Assembly: GCA_964453855.1 (NCBI GenBank)
Contig: CAYVRN010000025.1
Span: 1-35,950 of the forward strand
DNA from: JASMHC01 sp964453855
GTDB lineage: Bacteria; Pseudomonadota; Alphaproteobacteria; Rhodobacterales; Rhodobacteraceae
DNA: 35,950 bases
Direction of reading: 5' to 3'
This document shows, piece by piece, positions 9,368 through 17,115 of the stretch. Under the pieces are notes generated by a model. The model made no database searches and had not been told where the DNA came from. It was given only the letters and a program-made list of their open reading frames with translations. Both the position numbers and the translations under genes were made by a program. Position 1 is the first letter of the stretch; each line of letters starts with the position of its first letter.

Positions 9368-9925
9368 ATGAGCGACAGCGATTTTCCGGGATGGCATGGA
9401 ACAACGATCATAGGCGTCCGCAAGGGCGGCAAGGTGGTGGTCGCGGGCGACGGGCAGGTTTCACTTGGGCAGACCGTGATCAAGGGTACCGCGCGCAAAG
9501 TGCGTAGACTTTCGCCGGGCGGATACGATGTGGTGGCGGGCTTCGCTGGATCAACGGCGGATGCTTTCACTCTGCTTGAGCGGCTTGAAGCGAAGCTGAC
9601 CGCCACCCCGGGCCAGTTGCAGCGCGCCGCCGTAGAGTTGGCCAAAGACTGGCGCACCGACAAGTATCTACAAAAACTTGAGGCGATGCTGATCGTCAGC
9701 GACGGGTCTGAGCTTTATGTGATTACCGGCGCGGGTGACGTTCTGGAACCCGAACACGACGTGACGGCCATCGGATCAGGCGGCAACTATGCCCTAGCAG
9801 CCGCGCGCGCCCTTATGGACAGCGACCACGACGCAGAAACAATTGCCCGTAAAGCAATGGCGATTGCAGCGGATATCTGTGTGTATACCAACGGTAATTT
9901 GACCGTTGAAACGATTGAAAAGTAA
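9368..9925 (+). CDS. hslV: ATP-dependent protease subunit HslV (ClpQ)
   Basis: The threonine peptidase core of the HslUV protease, a double hexameric ring that degrades misfolded proteins fed by HslU. I chose ATG 9368 (MSDSDFPGWHGTTI); the frame is open back to 9287 but that part is not family-like. The product is 185 residues. HGTTIIGVRKGGKVVVAGDGQVS shows the proteasome-beta-type fold, with Thr12 expected to become the N-terminal nucleophile after removal of an 11-residue propeptide, as is usual in alphaproteobacteria. Also seen are ARKVRRL and GFAGSTADAFTLLERLE. hslU starts 9 bases downstream. Confidence 0.96.
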   Translation: MSDSDFPGWHGTTIIGVRKGGKVVVAGDGQVSLGQTVIKGTARKVRRLSPGGYDVVAGFAGSTADAFTLLERLEAKLTATPGQLQRAAVELAKDWRTDKYLQKLEAMLIVSDGSELYVITGAGDVLEPEHDVTAIGSGGNYALAAARALMDSDHDAETIARKAMAIAADICVYTNGNLTVETIEK

Positions 9926-9934
9926 GTAGCTATC

Positions 9935-11242
9935 ATGACCGACCTGACCCCCCGCGAGATTGTCTCGGAACTTGACCGTTTCATCATCGGCCAGAAGGAC
10001 GCCAAGCGTGCTGTGGCTGTGGCCCTGCGCAACCGCTGGCGGCGCAAGCAGTTGGCGGATGATCTGCGGGACGAAGTTTATCCCAAAAACATCCTGATGA
10101 TCGGCCCCACCGGCGTCGGTAAAACCGAGATCAGCCGTCGTTTGGCGCGTCTGGCCAAAGCGCCGTTCATCAAGGTCGAAGCGACCAAGTTCACCGAAGT
10201 CGGCTATGTCGGCCGCGATGTGGAACAGATCATCCGCGATCTGGTGGATGCAGCGATCAACCAGACCCGCGAGCTTATGCGGGAAGAGGTCAAGGCTAAC
10301 GCCCACAAAGCCGCCGAAGATCGCGTGATCGAGGCCATTGCCGGAACAGACGCCCGCGAAGGTACGCGCGAGATGTTCCGCAAAAAGCTTAAGTCGGGCG
10401 AGCTGGACGACACCATGATCGAGCTTGACGTTGCCGACAACACAAACCCCATGAGCATGATGGATATACCGGGCCAACCGGGCAGCCAGATGGGGATGAT
10501 GAACCTGGGCGATATCTTCGGAAAGGCCTTTGGCGGGCGCACCGTGCGCAAAAAGCTGACCGTTGCCGAAAGCTACGAAGTTCTGATCGGCGAAGAGGCA
10601 GACAAACTGCTCGACGACGAAACCGTCACACGCATTGCGCTTGAGTCGGTCGAACAGAACGGAATCGTGTTCCTTGATGAAATCGACAAGGTCTGCGCAC
10701 GTCAGGAAGCACGCGGCGGGGATGTCTCGCGCGAAGGGGTTCAGCGCGATCTGTTGCCATTGATCGAAGGCACCACCGTTTCCACCAAACACGGTCCGGT
10801 GAAAACCGACCATATCCTGTTTATCGCCTCGGGCGCATTTCACATCGCCAAGCCATCGGATCTGTTGCCGGAATTACAGGGCCGTTTGCCGATCCGCGTG
10901 GAGTTGCGCGCCCTGACCGAAGAAGACTTCGTCCGCATTCTGACAGAAACCGACAACGCCCTGACCCGCCAGTACACCGCATTGATGGGCACCGAGGAAG
11001 TCACGGTTGAATTCACCGACGACGGCATCGCGGCGCTGGCCAAAATCGCAGCGGACGTGAACCAGACCGTCGAAAACATCGGCGCGCGGCGGCTTTATAC
11101 GGTGATGGAGCGGGTGTTCGAAGAGCTGTCTTTCTCGGCGCCGGATCGGGGCGGGGAAACCGTAACGGTCAACGCGACGTTCGTGGATCAACATCTGGGC
11201 GATCTGGCGAAATCTGCGGATATGAGCAGGTACGTATTGTAA
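9935..11242 (+). CDS. hslU: ATP-dependent protease ATPase subunit HslU (ClpY)
   Basis: The AAA+ unfoldase that recognises, unfolds and threads substrates into HslV. The 435-residue product begins MTDLTPREIVSELDRFIIGQ, has Walker A GPTGVGKT (57-64), the pore loop GYVGRD (90-95), Walker B IVFLDEIDK (Asp248, Glu249), and ends with the HslV-activating tail DMSRYVL. A variable intermediate domain lies around residues 110-230 and includes a Met/Gly-rich stretch. Start codon ATG 9935 sits 9 bases after the hslV stop and has only a weak ribosome binding site, so coupling to hslV translation is likely. Confidence 0.97.
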   Translation: MTDLTPREIVSELDRFIIGQKDAKRAVAVALRNRWRRKQLADDLRDEVYPKNILMIGPTGVGKTEISRRLARLAKAPFIKVEATKFTEVGYVGRDVEQIIRDLVDAAINQTRELMREEVKANAHKAAEDRVIEAIAGTDAREGTREMFRKKLKSGELDDTMIELDVADNTNPMSMMDIPGQPGSQMGMMNLGDIFGKAFGGRTVRKKLTVAESYEVLIGEEADKLLDDETVTRIALESVEQNGIVFLDEIDKVCARQEARGGDVSREGVQRDLLPLIEGTTVSTKHGPVKTDHILFIASGAFHIAKPSDLLPELQGRLPIRVELRALTEEDFVRILTETDNALTRQYTALMGTEEVTVEFTDDGIAALAKIAADVNQTVENIGARRLYTVMERVFEELSFSAPDRGGETVTVNATFVDQHLGDLAKSADMSRYVL

Positions 11243-11248
11243 AACCTG

Positions 11249-11272
11249 TCACCCCCGCGAAAACGGGGGTGA
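11249..11272 (+). terminator. GC-rich hairpin after hslU, weak terminator candidate
   Basis: TCACCCCC (11249-11256) pairs with GGGGGTGA (11265-11272) around GCGAAAAC, a stable stem just after the hslU stop and just before the convergent HigA-like gene. There is no T tract on either strand, so it may need Rho or serve mainly as an mRNA 3' stabiliser. Confidence 0.4.
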
Positions 11273-11282
11273 TAAACACGCT

Positions 11283-11372
11283 TTAAGCCGCTTCGTTTTC
11301 CCACTCTAAGGGTGCAACATCGACCTTTATCGTGTTTTCTGCGTGCCAAGTATCGAACTGCATCTGCAAGGC
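11283..11372 (-). CDS. C-terminal fragment of HigA-type antitoxin (5' part in scaffold gap)
   Basis: Only the last 29 residues are visible, beginning ALQMQFDTWHAENTIKV and ending PLEWENEAA before a TAA. In HigA/XRE-type antitoxins the segment after the DNA-binding domain reads like W-L-x-L-Q-x-x-Y-D, followed by a short charged tail, and this fragment fits that place. The gene directly upstream on the same strand, across the gap, starts like a RelE/HigB toxin, which gives the toxin-first order typical of higBA. HigA neutralises HigB and represses the operon through its helix-turn-helix. The DNA-binding part is not in the sequence, so the call rests on the tail and context. Confidence 0.5.
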   Translation of the reverse strand, partial: ALQMQFDTWHAENTIKVDVAPLEWENEAA

Positions 11373-11472
11373 NNNNNNNNNNNNNNNNNNNNNNNNNNNN
11401 NNNNNNNNNNNNNNNNNNNNNNNNNNNNNNNNNNNNNNNNNNNNNNNNNNNNNNNNNNNNNNNNNNNNNNNN
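11373..11472. other. Scaffold gap of 100 N inside the higBA-like module
   Basis: Exactly 100 unknown bases. Normal HigB and HigA lengths would need roughly 350-400 missing bases, so the real gap is probably larger. Confidence 0.97.
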
Positions 11473-11571
11473 CTTTACCCGAGGCACCCAATCAGGCCGA
11501 AGCTTTCTGGGGTCACCCTTGACCCAAAAAAGTTTCAGCCCTTTGTTCCGTATTCTGCCGGCATCAATCAT
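11473..11571 (-). CDS. N-terminal fragment of HigB/RelE-family toxin (3' part in scaffold gap)
   Basis: The visible 33 residues start MIDAGRIRNKGLKLFWVKG and continue into DPRKLRPDWVPRV. The pattern F/I-R-(H/N)-KGL-x-x-(L/F)W-x-x-G, then K-x-x-P-D, is the conserved start of the HigB branch of the RelE/ParE superfamily, ribosome-dependent mRNA endonucleases. The catalytic C-terminal half is lost in the gap. ATG 11571 is the only good start and a HigA-like tail follows on the same strand. The 110 bases to the divergent MFS gene carry a perfect GTCACGTGAC palindrome (11613-11622) that could be an operator for autoregulation. Confidence 0.6.
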
Positions 11572-11681
11572 GGGCTTCTTCTAACCTAGCAACAGTTAAG
11601 ATTTCGTCAACCGTCACGTGACAGATGACAGGTGGTTAGAATTCTCTTGCCAACCCCCCAGTCCTTCGCCCAACTAGCGCC

Positions 11682-12905
11682 ATGAACGCGCTAATCTTTC
11701 TTCGCTCAAACGCCCCTTGGCTTTCCGCAGGCTTCCTGCTGACCATGCTGTCGGGCTTTGGGCAGACCTATTTCATCTCGATCTTTGCGGGAGAAATTCG
11801 CGCCGAATTTAACCTCTCGCACGGCGAATGGGGCGGTATCTATACGCTGGGCACCGGGGCTTCGGCCGTGGTGATGGTCTGGGCGGGGGCGTTGACCGAC
11901 AGGTTCCGCATTCGGGCGCTGGGTATGGTGATCCTGCCAATGGTCATGCTGGCGTGTTTTCTTATGGCAGGCGTAACAGCCGCTTGGCTTTTGCCCTTCG
12001 TTATCTTCGCCCTGCGATTTTCCGGCCAAGGCATGATGAGCCATCTAGCCGTTGTCGCAATGGCCCGCTGGTTTGTGGCCGCACGCGGGCGGGCATTGGC
12101 GATTGCGGGGTTGGGCTTTTCGGTGGGCGAGGCGTTTTTGCCGCTGGTGTTCGTGTCGCTTCTAGCTTTTCTGGACTGGCGTTTGCTGTGGGTAGCCTCG
12201 GGGTTTGTTGCCTTGGCGGGCGTACCTATATTGCTGCTTTTGCTACGCAAAGAACGCACGCCGCAATCTTTTGCCGAGGAAGATCAAAGCCTTGGTATGA
12301 ACGCGCAACACTGGACGCGGGGGCAGGCGATCCGGCATCCACTGTTCTGGTTCATGGTTCCCGCTTTGTTGGGGCCGCCCGCCTTTGGCACGGCATTCTT
12401 TTTTCAGCAGGTACACTATGCCAACATCAAAGGGCTGGAGCATATCCAGCTGGTGTCGCTGTTCCCGATCTACACCGGCCTTTCCATCCTTTCTATGATG
12501 TTTGCCGGTTGGGTTCTTGATAAAATCGGCACTGCGCGATTAATCCCGTGGATTCAGCTGCCGATGATCGCCGCCTTCTGGGTGTTTGGCGTTGCCGACG
12601 GGCTGGTGCTGATCGTACTGGGCATCGCCTTTTTCGCCACCACAACGGGCGCGCAAGCCACGGTGCCGAATGCCTTCTGGGCTGAGTTTTACGGCACGCG
12701 GCATCTGGGGTCGATCAAGGCACTGGCCTCGGCGATCATGGTTTTGGGGTCGGCCCTGGGGCCAGGGATCACAGGAACGCTCATCGACCTTGGGGTCGGG
12801 CTTGAGACCCAATATCTGTTTATCTCGGGGTTTTTCGTGCTGACCACCGCAATGGTGTGGTTTGGCATCCGGCAAGCCCGTCGGGCATTACCGTCTTCGG
12901 CGTAG
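11682..12905 (+). CDS. MFS transporter
   Basis: A 407-residue major facilitator superfamily carrier in the inner membrane. It shows about 12 hydrophobic segments, beginning with WLSAGFLLTMLSGFGQTYF, and the family loop between helices 2 and 3 (AGALTDRFRIRALGM), with a similar one in the second half (AGWVLDKIGTARLI). A charged central loop (LRKERTPQSFAEEDQS, around residues 188-205) separates the two six-helix halves. The substrate cannot be predicted. The start is ATG 11682, with no strong ribosome binding site upstream. Its 3' end overlaps the convergent smr gene by 18 bases, so the two can affect each other's transcription. Confidence 0.88.
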   Translation: MNALIFLRSNAPWLSAGFLLTMLSGFGQTYFISIFAGEIRAEFNLSHGEWGGIYTLGTGASAVVMVWAGALTDRFRIRALGMVILPMVMLACFLMAGVTAAWLLPFVIFALRFSGQGMMSHLAVVAMARWFVAARGRALAIAGLGFSVGEAFLPLVFVSLLAFLDWRLLWVASGFVALAGVPILLLLLRKERTPQSFAEEDQSLGMNAQHWTRGQAIRHPLFWFMVPALLGPPAFGTAFFFQQVHYANIKGLEHIQLVSLFPIYTGLSILSMMFAGWVLDKIGTARLIPWIQLPMIAAFWVFGVADGLVLIVLGIAFFATTTGAQATVPNAFWAEFYGTRHLGSIKALASAIMVLGSALGPGITGTLIDLGVGLETQYLFISGFFVLTTAMVWFGIRQARRALPSSA

Positions 12906-13496
12906 ATACACGTAATATGCTCCGCCGCCGCCGTGTTTCAGGTGGGACTCTGAAATCTGCATGACCGCCGCGCCCAACGGGGCCATGCGCAGCCACTGAG
13001 GCACCTGATGGCGTAACGCACCCTTGCGTTCCGGAATGGGGCCGCCGGTGTCTTTTTCTTTGCCTTTGCCCGTTATGACCAACACCAAACGCAGCCCGCG
13101 GGCGAATGAAGTCAGGATAAAATCGTTCAGCGCTGGATGCGCCTGGGACAATGTCATCCCGTGTAGGTCAATCCTTGCCTCGGGCACCAGTTTGCCGCGT
13201 GACATTTTTTGAAACGTCTTGCGGTCCATGTGCACCGGCGCGTTGCGGATGCGATCGGCTATCGCGGGCAACAGGTCGTCGCTTGGCTTTCCACCTGCCG
13301 CCTGACCGACACGGAAAGACGGGATGGGCTCTGGTCTTGGCTTCGAAGTTTCTGGTTTCTTCTTCGAGCTTTTCGGGCGACGCACCTCGGGATCAGGCAT
13401 AAAAGATGGCCGCGCTGGATGTATCCGCTCGGTCGTTTCAGCGACTTTCTTCCAAAGCGCCTCTTCCTCGGGTTTCAGTTTGCGATGGCGGCTCAT
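12888..13496 (-). CDS. Smr/MutS2-type domain protein
   Basis: A 202-residue protein with a basic, proline-rich and probably disordered N-terminal half (about residues 1-90) and a C-terminal Smr domain. The domain starts at IDLHGMTLSQAH (about residue 109), runs through LRLVLVITGKGKEKD, and ends with a Gly-rich GGGGAYYVYLRRRR. The DLHG and TGKG motifs are the Smr signature; small stand-alone Smr proteins are nucleic-acid-binding nucleases, some acting on mRNA at stalled ribosomes. The start overlaps the mltA stop by an ATGA, so it is the last gene of timA-mltA-smr. Confidence 0.9.
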   Translation of the reverse strand: MSRHRKLKPEEEALWKKVAETTERIHPARPSFMPDPEVRRPKSSKKKPETSKPRPEPIPSFRVGQAAGGKPSDDLLPAIADRIRNAPVHMDRKTFQKMSRGKLVPEARIDLHGMTLSQAHPALNDFILTSFARGLRLVLVITGKGKEKDTGGPIPERKGALRHQVPQWLRMAPLGAAVMQISESHLKHGGGGAYYVYLRRRR

Positions 13497-14521
13497 TCAT
13501 CCAGCTCCTCGAGCATCGCATAAGCCCTTTGGATCGGGGTTAAAACCACCATCCTGCCGCTATCTTTCAATTGGCCGGCGACCTGACCCGCCACATCGCC
13601 GGTTCCAACGAAGATATCCGCCCTCTGAGCACCTTTGATCGCCGATCCGGTATCCTGCGCGACCATCAACCGACGCAAATGAAGCGACCCGTTCTTTTCC
13701 ACCCAGACAGGAGCGCCCAAGGGCACGTACTCAGGATCAACTGCAATCGAGCGTAACGGCGTCAGGGGCCAGTTCATCGCGCCAAGCGGCCCGTCCGCGC
13801 CATTTATCCGGTCAATCTTGCGAAAAAAGACATAGGAAGGATTGTGCATCAGCAACTCGCGCCCGTCATTGGGGTTGCTGCGCACCCAGTTTGAAATCGC
13901 TTGTGCAGACGCCTGATGCGGCTGGAGCACGCCGCGCTCAATCAGCTCTAGTCCGATAGATTTATAGTCGTGCCCGTTCGCTGCTGCGTATCCCAAACGG
14001 ATTGTGCTTCCGTCGGTCATGTTGATGCGGGTCGAACCCTGAATTTGCGCGAAAAACAGCGCCGTTGGGTCATCGACCCAAGCGATCTCAAGTCCGCGGT
14101 TATGCAGAATATCTGTCGACTCAATCATCCGGCGCGATGGCCAAGGGCGGGGCAGGTCAGTTGGCGGGGCGTAAACGGGGTACTTATACCGCGCGGTCGG
14201 CACCGCTGACCCGTTCAGCTCGGGCTCAAAATATCCAGTAAACAGCGGATCGTCCCCGTCGGAAATAAGAACGGGACGAAAAAACAGCTCAAAAAAGGTT
14301 TTCGGGTTGGTCGGGTTTAACGCCAAGGCACAAAGCGTGTGCCAATCCGGCTGAGTCATATCAGGGCAGGTGGATCGGAACGCCTCGAGCGCATCGGCGT
14401 GATTATCGTCGGCCCAGCCGTTCAGGTCGTCAAAAGACAGAATGCGGACATCCGTCACATCGGCCCATACCGGAGCCGTTGCCGCGAACAGGGCCAGAAG
14501 CGCTGTCCGCAGACGCCTCAT
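13493..14521 (-). CDS. mltA: Membrane-bound lytic murein transglycosylase A
   Basis: MltA cuts the MurNAc-GlcNAc bond in peptidoglycan to leave 1,6-anhydro ends and acts in the periplasm. The 342-residue product opens with a signal peptide (MRRLRTALLALFAATAPVWA, cleavage likely after AWA/VWA); no lipobox cysteine is seen, unlike the E. coli lipoprotein. The MltA barrel includes LFTGYFEPEL and FFAQIQGSTRI. The C-terminal 3D domain has VAQDTGSAIKG and RADIFVGTG with the catalytic and structural aspartates. The start overlaps the timA stop and the stop overlaps the smr start, so all three are coupled. Confidence 0.95.
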   Translation of the reverse strand: MRRLRTALLALFAATAPVWADVTDVRILSFDDLNGWADDNHADALEAFRSTCPDMTQPDWHTLCALALNPTNPKTFFELFFRPVLISDGDDPLFTGYFEPELNGSAVPTARYKYPVYAPPTDLPRPWPSRRMIESTDILHNRGLEIAWVDDPTALFFAQIQGSTRINMTDGSTIRLGYAAANGHDYKSIGLELIERGVLQPHQASAQAISNWVRSNPNDGRELLMHNPSYVFFRKIDRINGADGPLGAMNWPLTPLRSIAVDPEYVPLGAPVWVEKNGSLHLRRLMVAQDTGSAIKGAQRADIFVGTGDVAGQVAGQLKDSGRMVVLTPIQRAYAMLEELDE

Positions 14522-15180
14522 TCGCCGGTGGCGACCAGTTGCCAGTTCGGATCGCCGCTATTCATCACGCGCGCAAAAGTCCAGACATCGCGTTGACGCT
14601 TGACCTGCTTGTCGTCGCCTTCGACAACATTGCCCTCGGCGTCTTTCACGACAGAGGTCATTTCGCTGACAAATCGCACAGAAACCTCGGCCTCGGACGT
14701 GGCTTCGTTAAAAACAGCTTCGGTCAGGGTCAGTTCGCGGATACCGATAAATTTCGCTTCAATCTTCAAACCTTGCTCGTCGCGCATTTTAACAACGTCG
14801 TTGAAGCTTTCGAAGATGTCTTCAGAAATGTAGGGCTTTATGCCGTCCATATCGCCGGCCTCGAACCCCATCAGGATCATTTCATAGGCGCCACGGGCGC
14901 CTTGCAGAAACCCAGCTACTTCGAAATCGGGGTCTGACTTTTTCATACGCGCCAAAGCACCTGCGGTCGAGCTGCCCTCGGGGACGTGGTCGATGATATC
15001 GCGGTCAGGACCGCCTTCGATAACTTCGAAATCGCGCTTGGGGCCACGCGCTGCAATGGGCTCGGCCTTTGATACCGGTTTTTCAAAACCTTCGCGTGTG
15101 CCAAGCACATTCTTTAGACGAAGGATCAGAAATACCGCGATTGCCGCAAGTACCAAAAGCTGAATAATCGAACTGTTCAT
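14518..15180 (-). CDS. Tim44/TimA family inner-membrane-anchored protein
   Basis: A 220-residue protein with one N-terminal membrane helix (IIQLLVLAAIAVFLILRL), a flexible linker and a C-terminal Tim44-like domain (from about residue 75, SDPDFEVAGFLQGARGAYEMI, through FAKF-like IEAKFIGIRELTLTEAVF to NWQLVATGE). The domain is the bacterial relative of the mitochondrial import protein Tim44; in alphaproteobacteria it is linked to the inner membrane or periplasm, with no settled reaction. The start is ATG 15180 (MNSSIIQLL), because the ten residues upstream do not fit a membrane-anchor start and a GAGG site lies just before it. It heads timA-mltA-smr and faces fxsA across 108 bases. Confidence 0.9.
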   Translation of the reverse strand: MNSSIIQLLVLAAIAVFLILRLKNVLGTREGFEKPVSKAEPIAARGPKRDFEVIEGGPDRDIIDHVPEGSSTAGALARMKKSDPDFEVAGFLQGARGAYEMILMGFEAGDMDGIKPYISEDIFESFNDVVKMRDEQGLKIEAKFIGIRELTLTEAVFNEATSEAEVSVRFVSEMTSVVKDAEGNVVEGDDKQVKRQRDVWTFARVMNSGDPNWQLVATGE

Positions 15181-15288
15181 CGTGACCTCAAATTGGGGCA
15201 GGGCTTTCATCGCCCGCCATCTGCACCTATGTAAGTTACCGAAAGGGTCAAGTCCACCGCAACGGACTTGTCCACAAAAGAGGTCACT

Positions 15289-15789
15289 ATGTGGTTATTT
15301 TTCATCTTTATCGCCGTTCCAATCATTGAGATCGCGCTTTTTATCCAATTGGGCGGATTTATCGGCCTGTTTCCAACCTTGGCGATTGTGGTGCTGACCG
15401 CGATTATCGGCACGCATTTGGTCCGTCAACAGGGCCGTCAGGCTTTGGAAAATCTGCGCGGATCGTTTTCGCAGCTTCAGGACCCGTCCGAGCCTTTGGC
15501 GCATGGTGCCATGATCTTGTTTGCCGGCGCACTCTTGCTGACTCCGGGTTTCTTTACCGACGCTGTTGGGTTCGCGCTTCTGGTTCCGGCATTTCGGACG
15601 ATGGCCTTTAACTACATCCGCGCACGGGTCAAAGTTCAGAGCTTCCAGATGGGTGCCCAGCAGCGCAGCTATCGAAACACACCAGAGGATATCATCGAAA
15701 CCGAGTATCACGAGGTGAACGAAGGCGAAGATCTGCCGCCGCATCCAAAAAAGCCAACTCATTCCCCTTCGGGCTGGACCAAGCATTGA
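15289..15789 (+). CDS. fxsA: FxsA family membrane protein
   Basis: A 166-residue inner-membrane protein of the FxsA family, named for suppressing phage T7 exclusion by the F plasmid in E. coli; its everyday role is unclear. The start is ATG 15289 (MWLFFIFIAVPIIEIALF), preceded by GAGGT; the seven residues upstream in frame look unrelated. The conserved E-x-x-L-F-I-x-x-G (IEIALFIQLGGFIG), the T-A-x-x-G segment (VLTAIIGTHLVRQQG) and a second hydrophobic stretch with LTPGFFTDAVG are all present. The C-terminal 40 residues are hydrophilic and acidic. Confidence 0.93.
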   Translation: MWLFFIFIAVPIIEIALFIQLGGFIGLFPTLAIVVLTAIIGTHLVRQQGRQALENLRGSFSQLQDPSEPLAHGAMILFAGALLLTPGFFTDAVGFALLVPAFRTMAFNYIRARVKVQSFQMGAQQRSYRNTPEDIIETEYHEVNEGEDLPPHPKKPTHSPSGWTKH

Positions 15790-15845
15790 GCCTGTTAGCG
15801 CAAGCTGTTAAGGCTTGGCGATCTAAATTTAGGGAGAATTCTTAG

Positions 15846-16382
15846 ATGGCCGAAAACGGTGCAGGTAACGGGGCGGCAGCACAGCCGGAAGCGCAGCAGG
15901 CAACCCCTCCGAAATTGAGCGTGTTGACCCAGTTCATCCGCGATATGTCTTTTGAAAACATTCTGGCCCAGAAGGGTCTGGCCGGTGAAGTCGCCCCAGA
16001 GGTTCAAATTCAGGTCAATCTTGAGCCACGGTCACGTCCGGTTGAAAACCAGTTCGAAGTGATCATGAAGCTTAAGGTCACCAGCACGAACAAAGGCTCT
16101 GGTGATACACTGTTCATTCTTGAAATGGACTATTCGGGTATTTTCCAGATCGAAAACGTCCCGCAGGAACAAATGCACCCATTCCTGATGATCGAATGCC
16201 CACGTATGATCTTCCCGTTCGTCCGCCGCATTGCCCACGACATCACCCGTGACGGTGGCTTCCCAGCGCTGAACCTTGAAACCATTGATTTCCTTGCGCT
16301 TTATCGTCAGGAGCTGGTCAAGCGCGCTGAAGAGATTAAGGCACAGCAAGCCGCAGGCGAAACACCAAAAGCCGACGCCTGA
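15846..16382 (+). CDS. secB: Protein-export chaperone SecB
   Basis: SecB is a cytosolic homotetramer that keeps preproteins unfolded and hands them to SecA. The 178-residue product begins with an alanine-rich lead (AGNGAAAQPEAQQA) and then shows the family core: LTQFIRDMSFENI, a segment VQIQVNLEPRSRP, ILEMDYSGIFQIENVP, and CPRMIFPFVRRI(AH)DITRDGGFP. Length is normal. GGGAG lies upstream of ATG 15846. It ends one base from the stop of the convergent dnaQ, with no space for a separate terminator between them. Confidence 0.97.
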   Translation: MAENGAGNGAAAQPEAQQATPPKLSVLTQFIRDMSFENILAQKGLAGEVAPEVQIQVNLEPRSRPVENQFEVIMKLKVTSTNKGSGDTLFILEMDYSGIFQIENVPQEQMHPFLMIECPRMIFPFVRRIAHDITRDGGFPALNLETIDFLALYRQELVKRAEEIKAQQAAGETPKADA

Positions 16383-16383
16383 T

Positions 16384-17115
16384 CTAACCGGTCAGCTTAT
16401 TCCACAAAGCGCCGTCGCCCATCGCCTGAACAAAGGCGTCATGGGCGGCGGCTTCTTCTTTTGTGATCCGCGAGGGTAATGGCGTCGGGCGCGGTTGCGG
16501 CCGCCAGCGTTCGCCTTCGGAATGGTCACTGTCGATGCCTGCACGTGACAAGGCAAAGTCGGGCTGGCGCCCGCCGATCAGCTCAAGATACACCTCGGCC
16601 AGGATTTCCGAGTCCAACAAGGCGCCGTGCAAAACACGATCCGAGTTATCAATCCCGAAACGGCGGCACAGGGCATCCAATGACGCGGGCGAGCCCGGGA
16701 ATTTCTTGCGGGCAATGGCCAAGGTATCCACTGCTCGCTCCCACGGGATTTCCGCATAGCCAAGCTGTTTAAGCTCGTAATTCAGGAATTTCATATCAAA
16801 AGCGGCATTGTGGATCACCAGCTTCGCATCGCCAATGAAATCCACAAACCCTTGCGCGACCTTCGAGAAAACGGGCTTATCTTTCAACGTCACTTCGCCC
16901 GGCTTTGCATCACGCGGAACTGCCAGCAAATCCGGTCCGATCCCGTGAACTCCGAAAGCTTCGTCCGGCATGCCTCGTTCGGGGAAAATATACTGGTGAT
17001 AGGTCTTGCCCGTCGGTACGTGATTGAAAAGCTCAAGCGCCCCGATTTCAACAATCCGGTCGCCGCTGGCTGGTTCAAACCCCGTGGTTTCGGTATCCAG
17101 AACGATCTCACGCAT
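16384..17115 (-). CDS. dnaQ: DNA polymerase III epsilon subunit (proofreading exonuclease)
   Basis: The 3'-5' proofreading exonuclease of the replicative polymerase. The 243-residue product has all DEDDh motifs: ExoI DTETTGFEP (Asp7, Glu9), ExoII HNAAFDMKFL (Asp107) and ExoIII HGALLDSEILAEVYL (His163, Asp168). The C-terminal tail (about residues 185-243) should carry the polymerase-alpha contact. The GTG/ATG choice is clear: ATG 17115, which overlaps the coaE stop by 8 bases. It is the last gene of the maf-aroE-coaE-dnaQ operon, which reads away from the putative origin. Confidence 0.96.
   Translation of the reverse strand: MREIVLDTETTGFEPASGDRIVEIGALELFNHVPTGKTYHQYIFPERGMPDEAFGVHGIGPDLLAVPRDAKPGEVTLKDKPVFSKVAQGFVDFIGDAKLVIHNAAFDMKFLNYELKQLGYAEIPWERAVDTLAIARKKFPGSPASLDALCRRFGIDNSDRVLHGALLDSEILAEVYLELIGGRQPDFALSRAGIDSDHSEGERWRPQPRPTPLPSRITKEEAAAHDAFVQAMGDGALWNKLTG

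Noticed and set aside
9794..10843. 349-residue minus-strand ORF opposite hslV/hslU
   Set aside because: Shadow ORF rich in His, Phe and Asp as expected from the reverse of hslU codons; hslU is certain.
11613..11622. CACGTG palindromes at 11613, 16542 and 24004 as extra parS sites
   Set aside because: Only the central CACGTG is shared; the flanking TGTTT/AAACA bases do not match, unlike the two perfect sites.
11828..12520. 230-residue plus-strand ORF inside the MFS gene
   Set aside because: Out-of-frame overlap with a membrane carrier that has consistent helices through the same bases.
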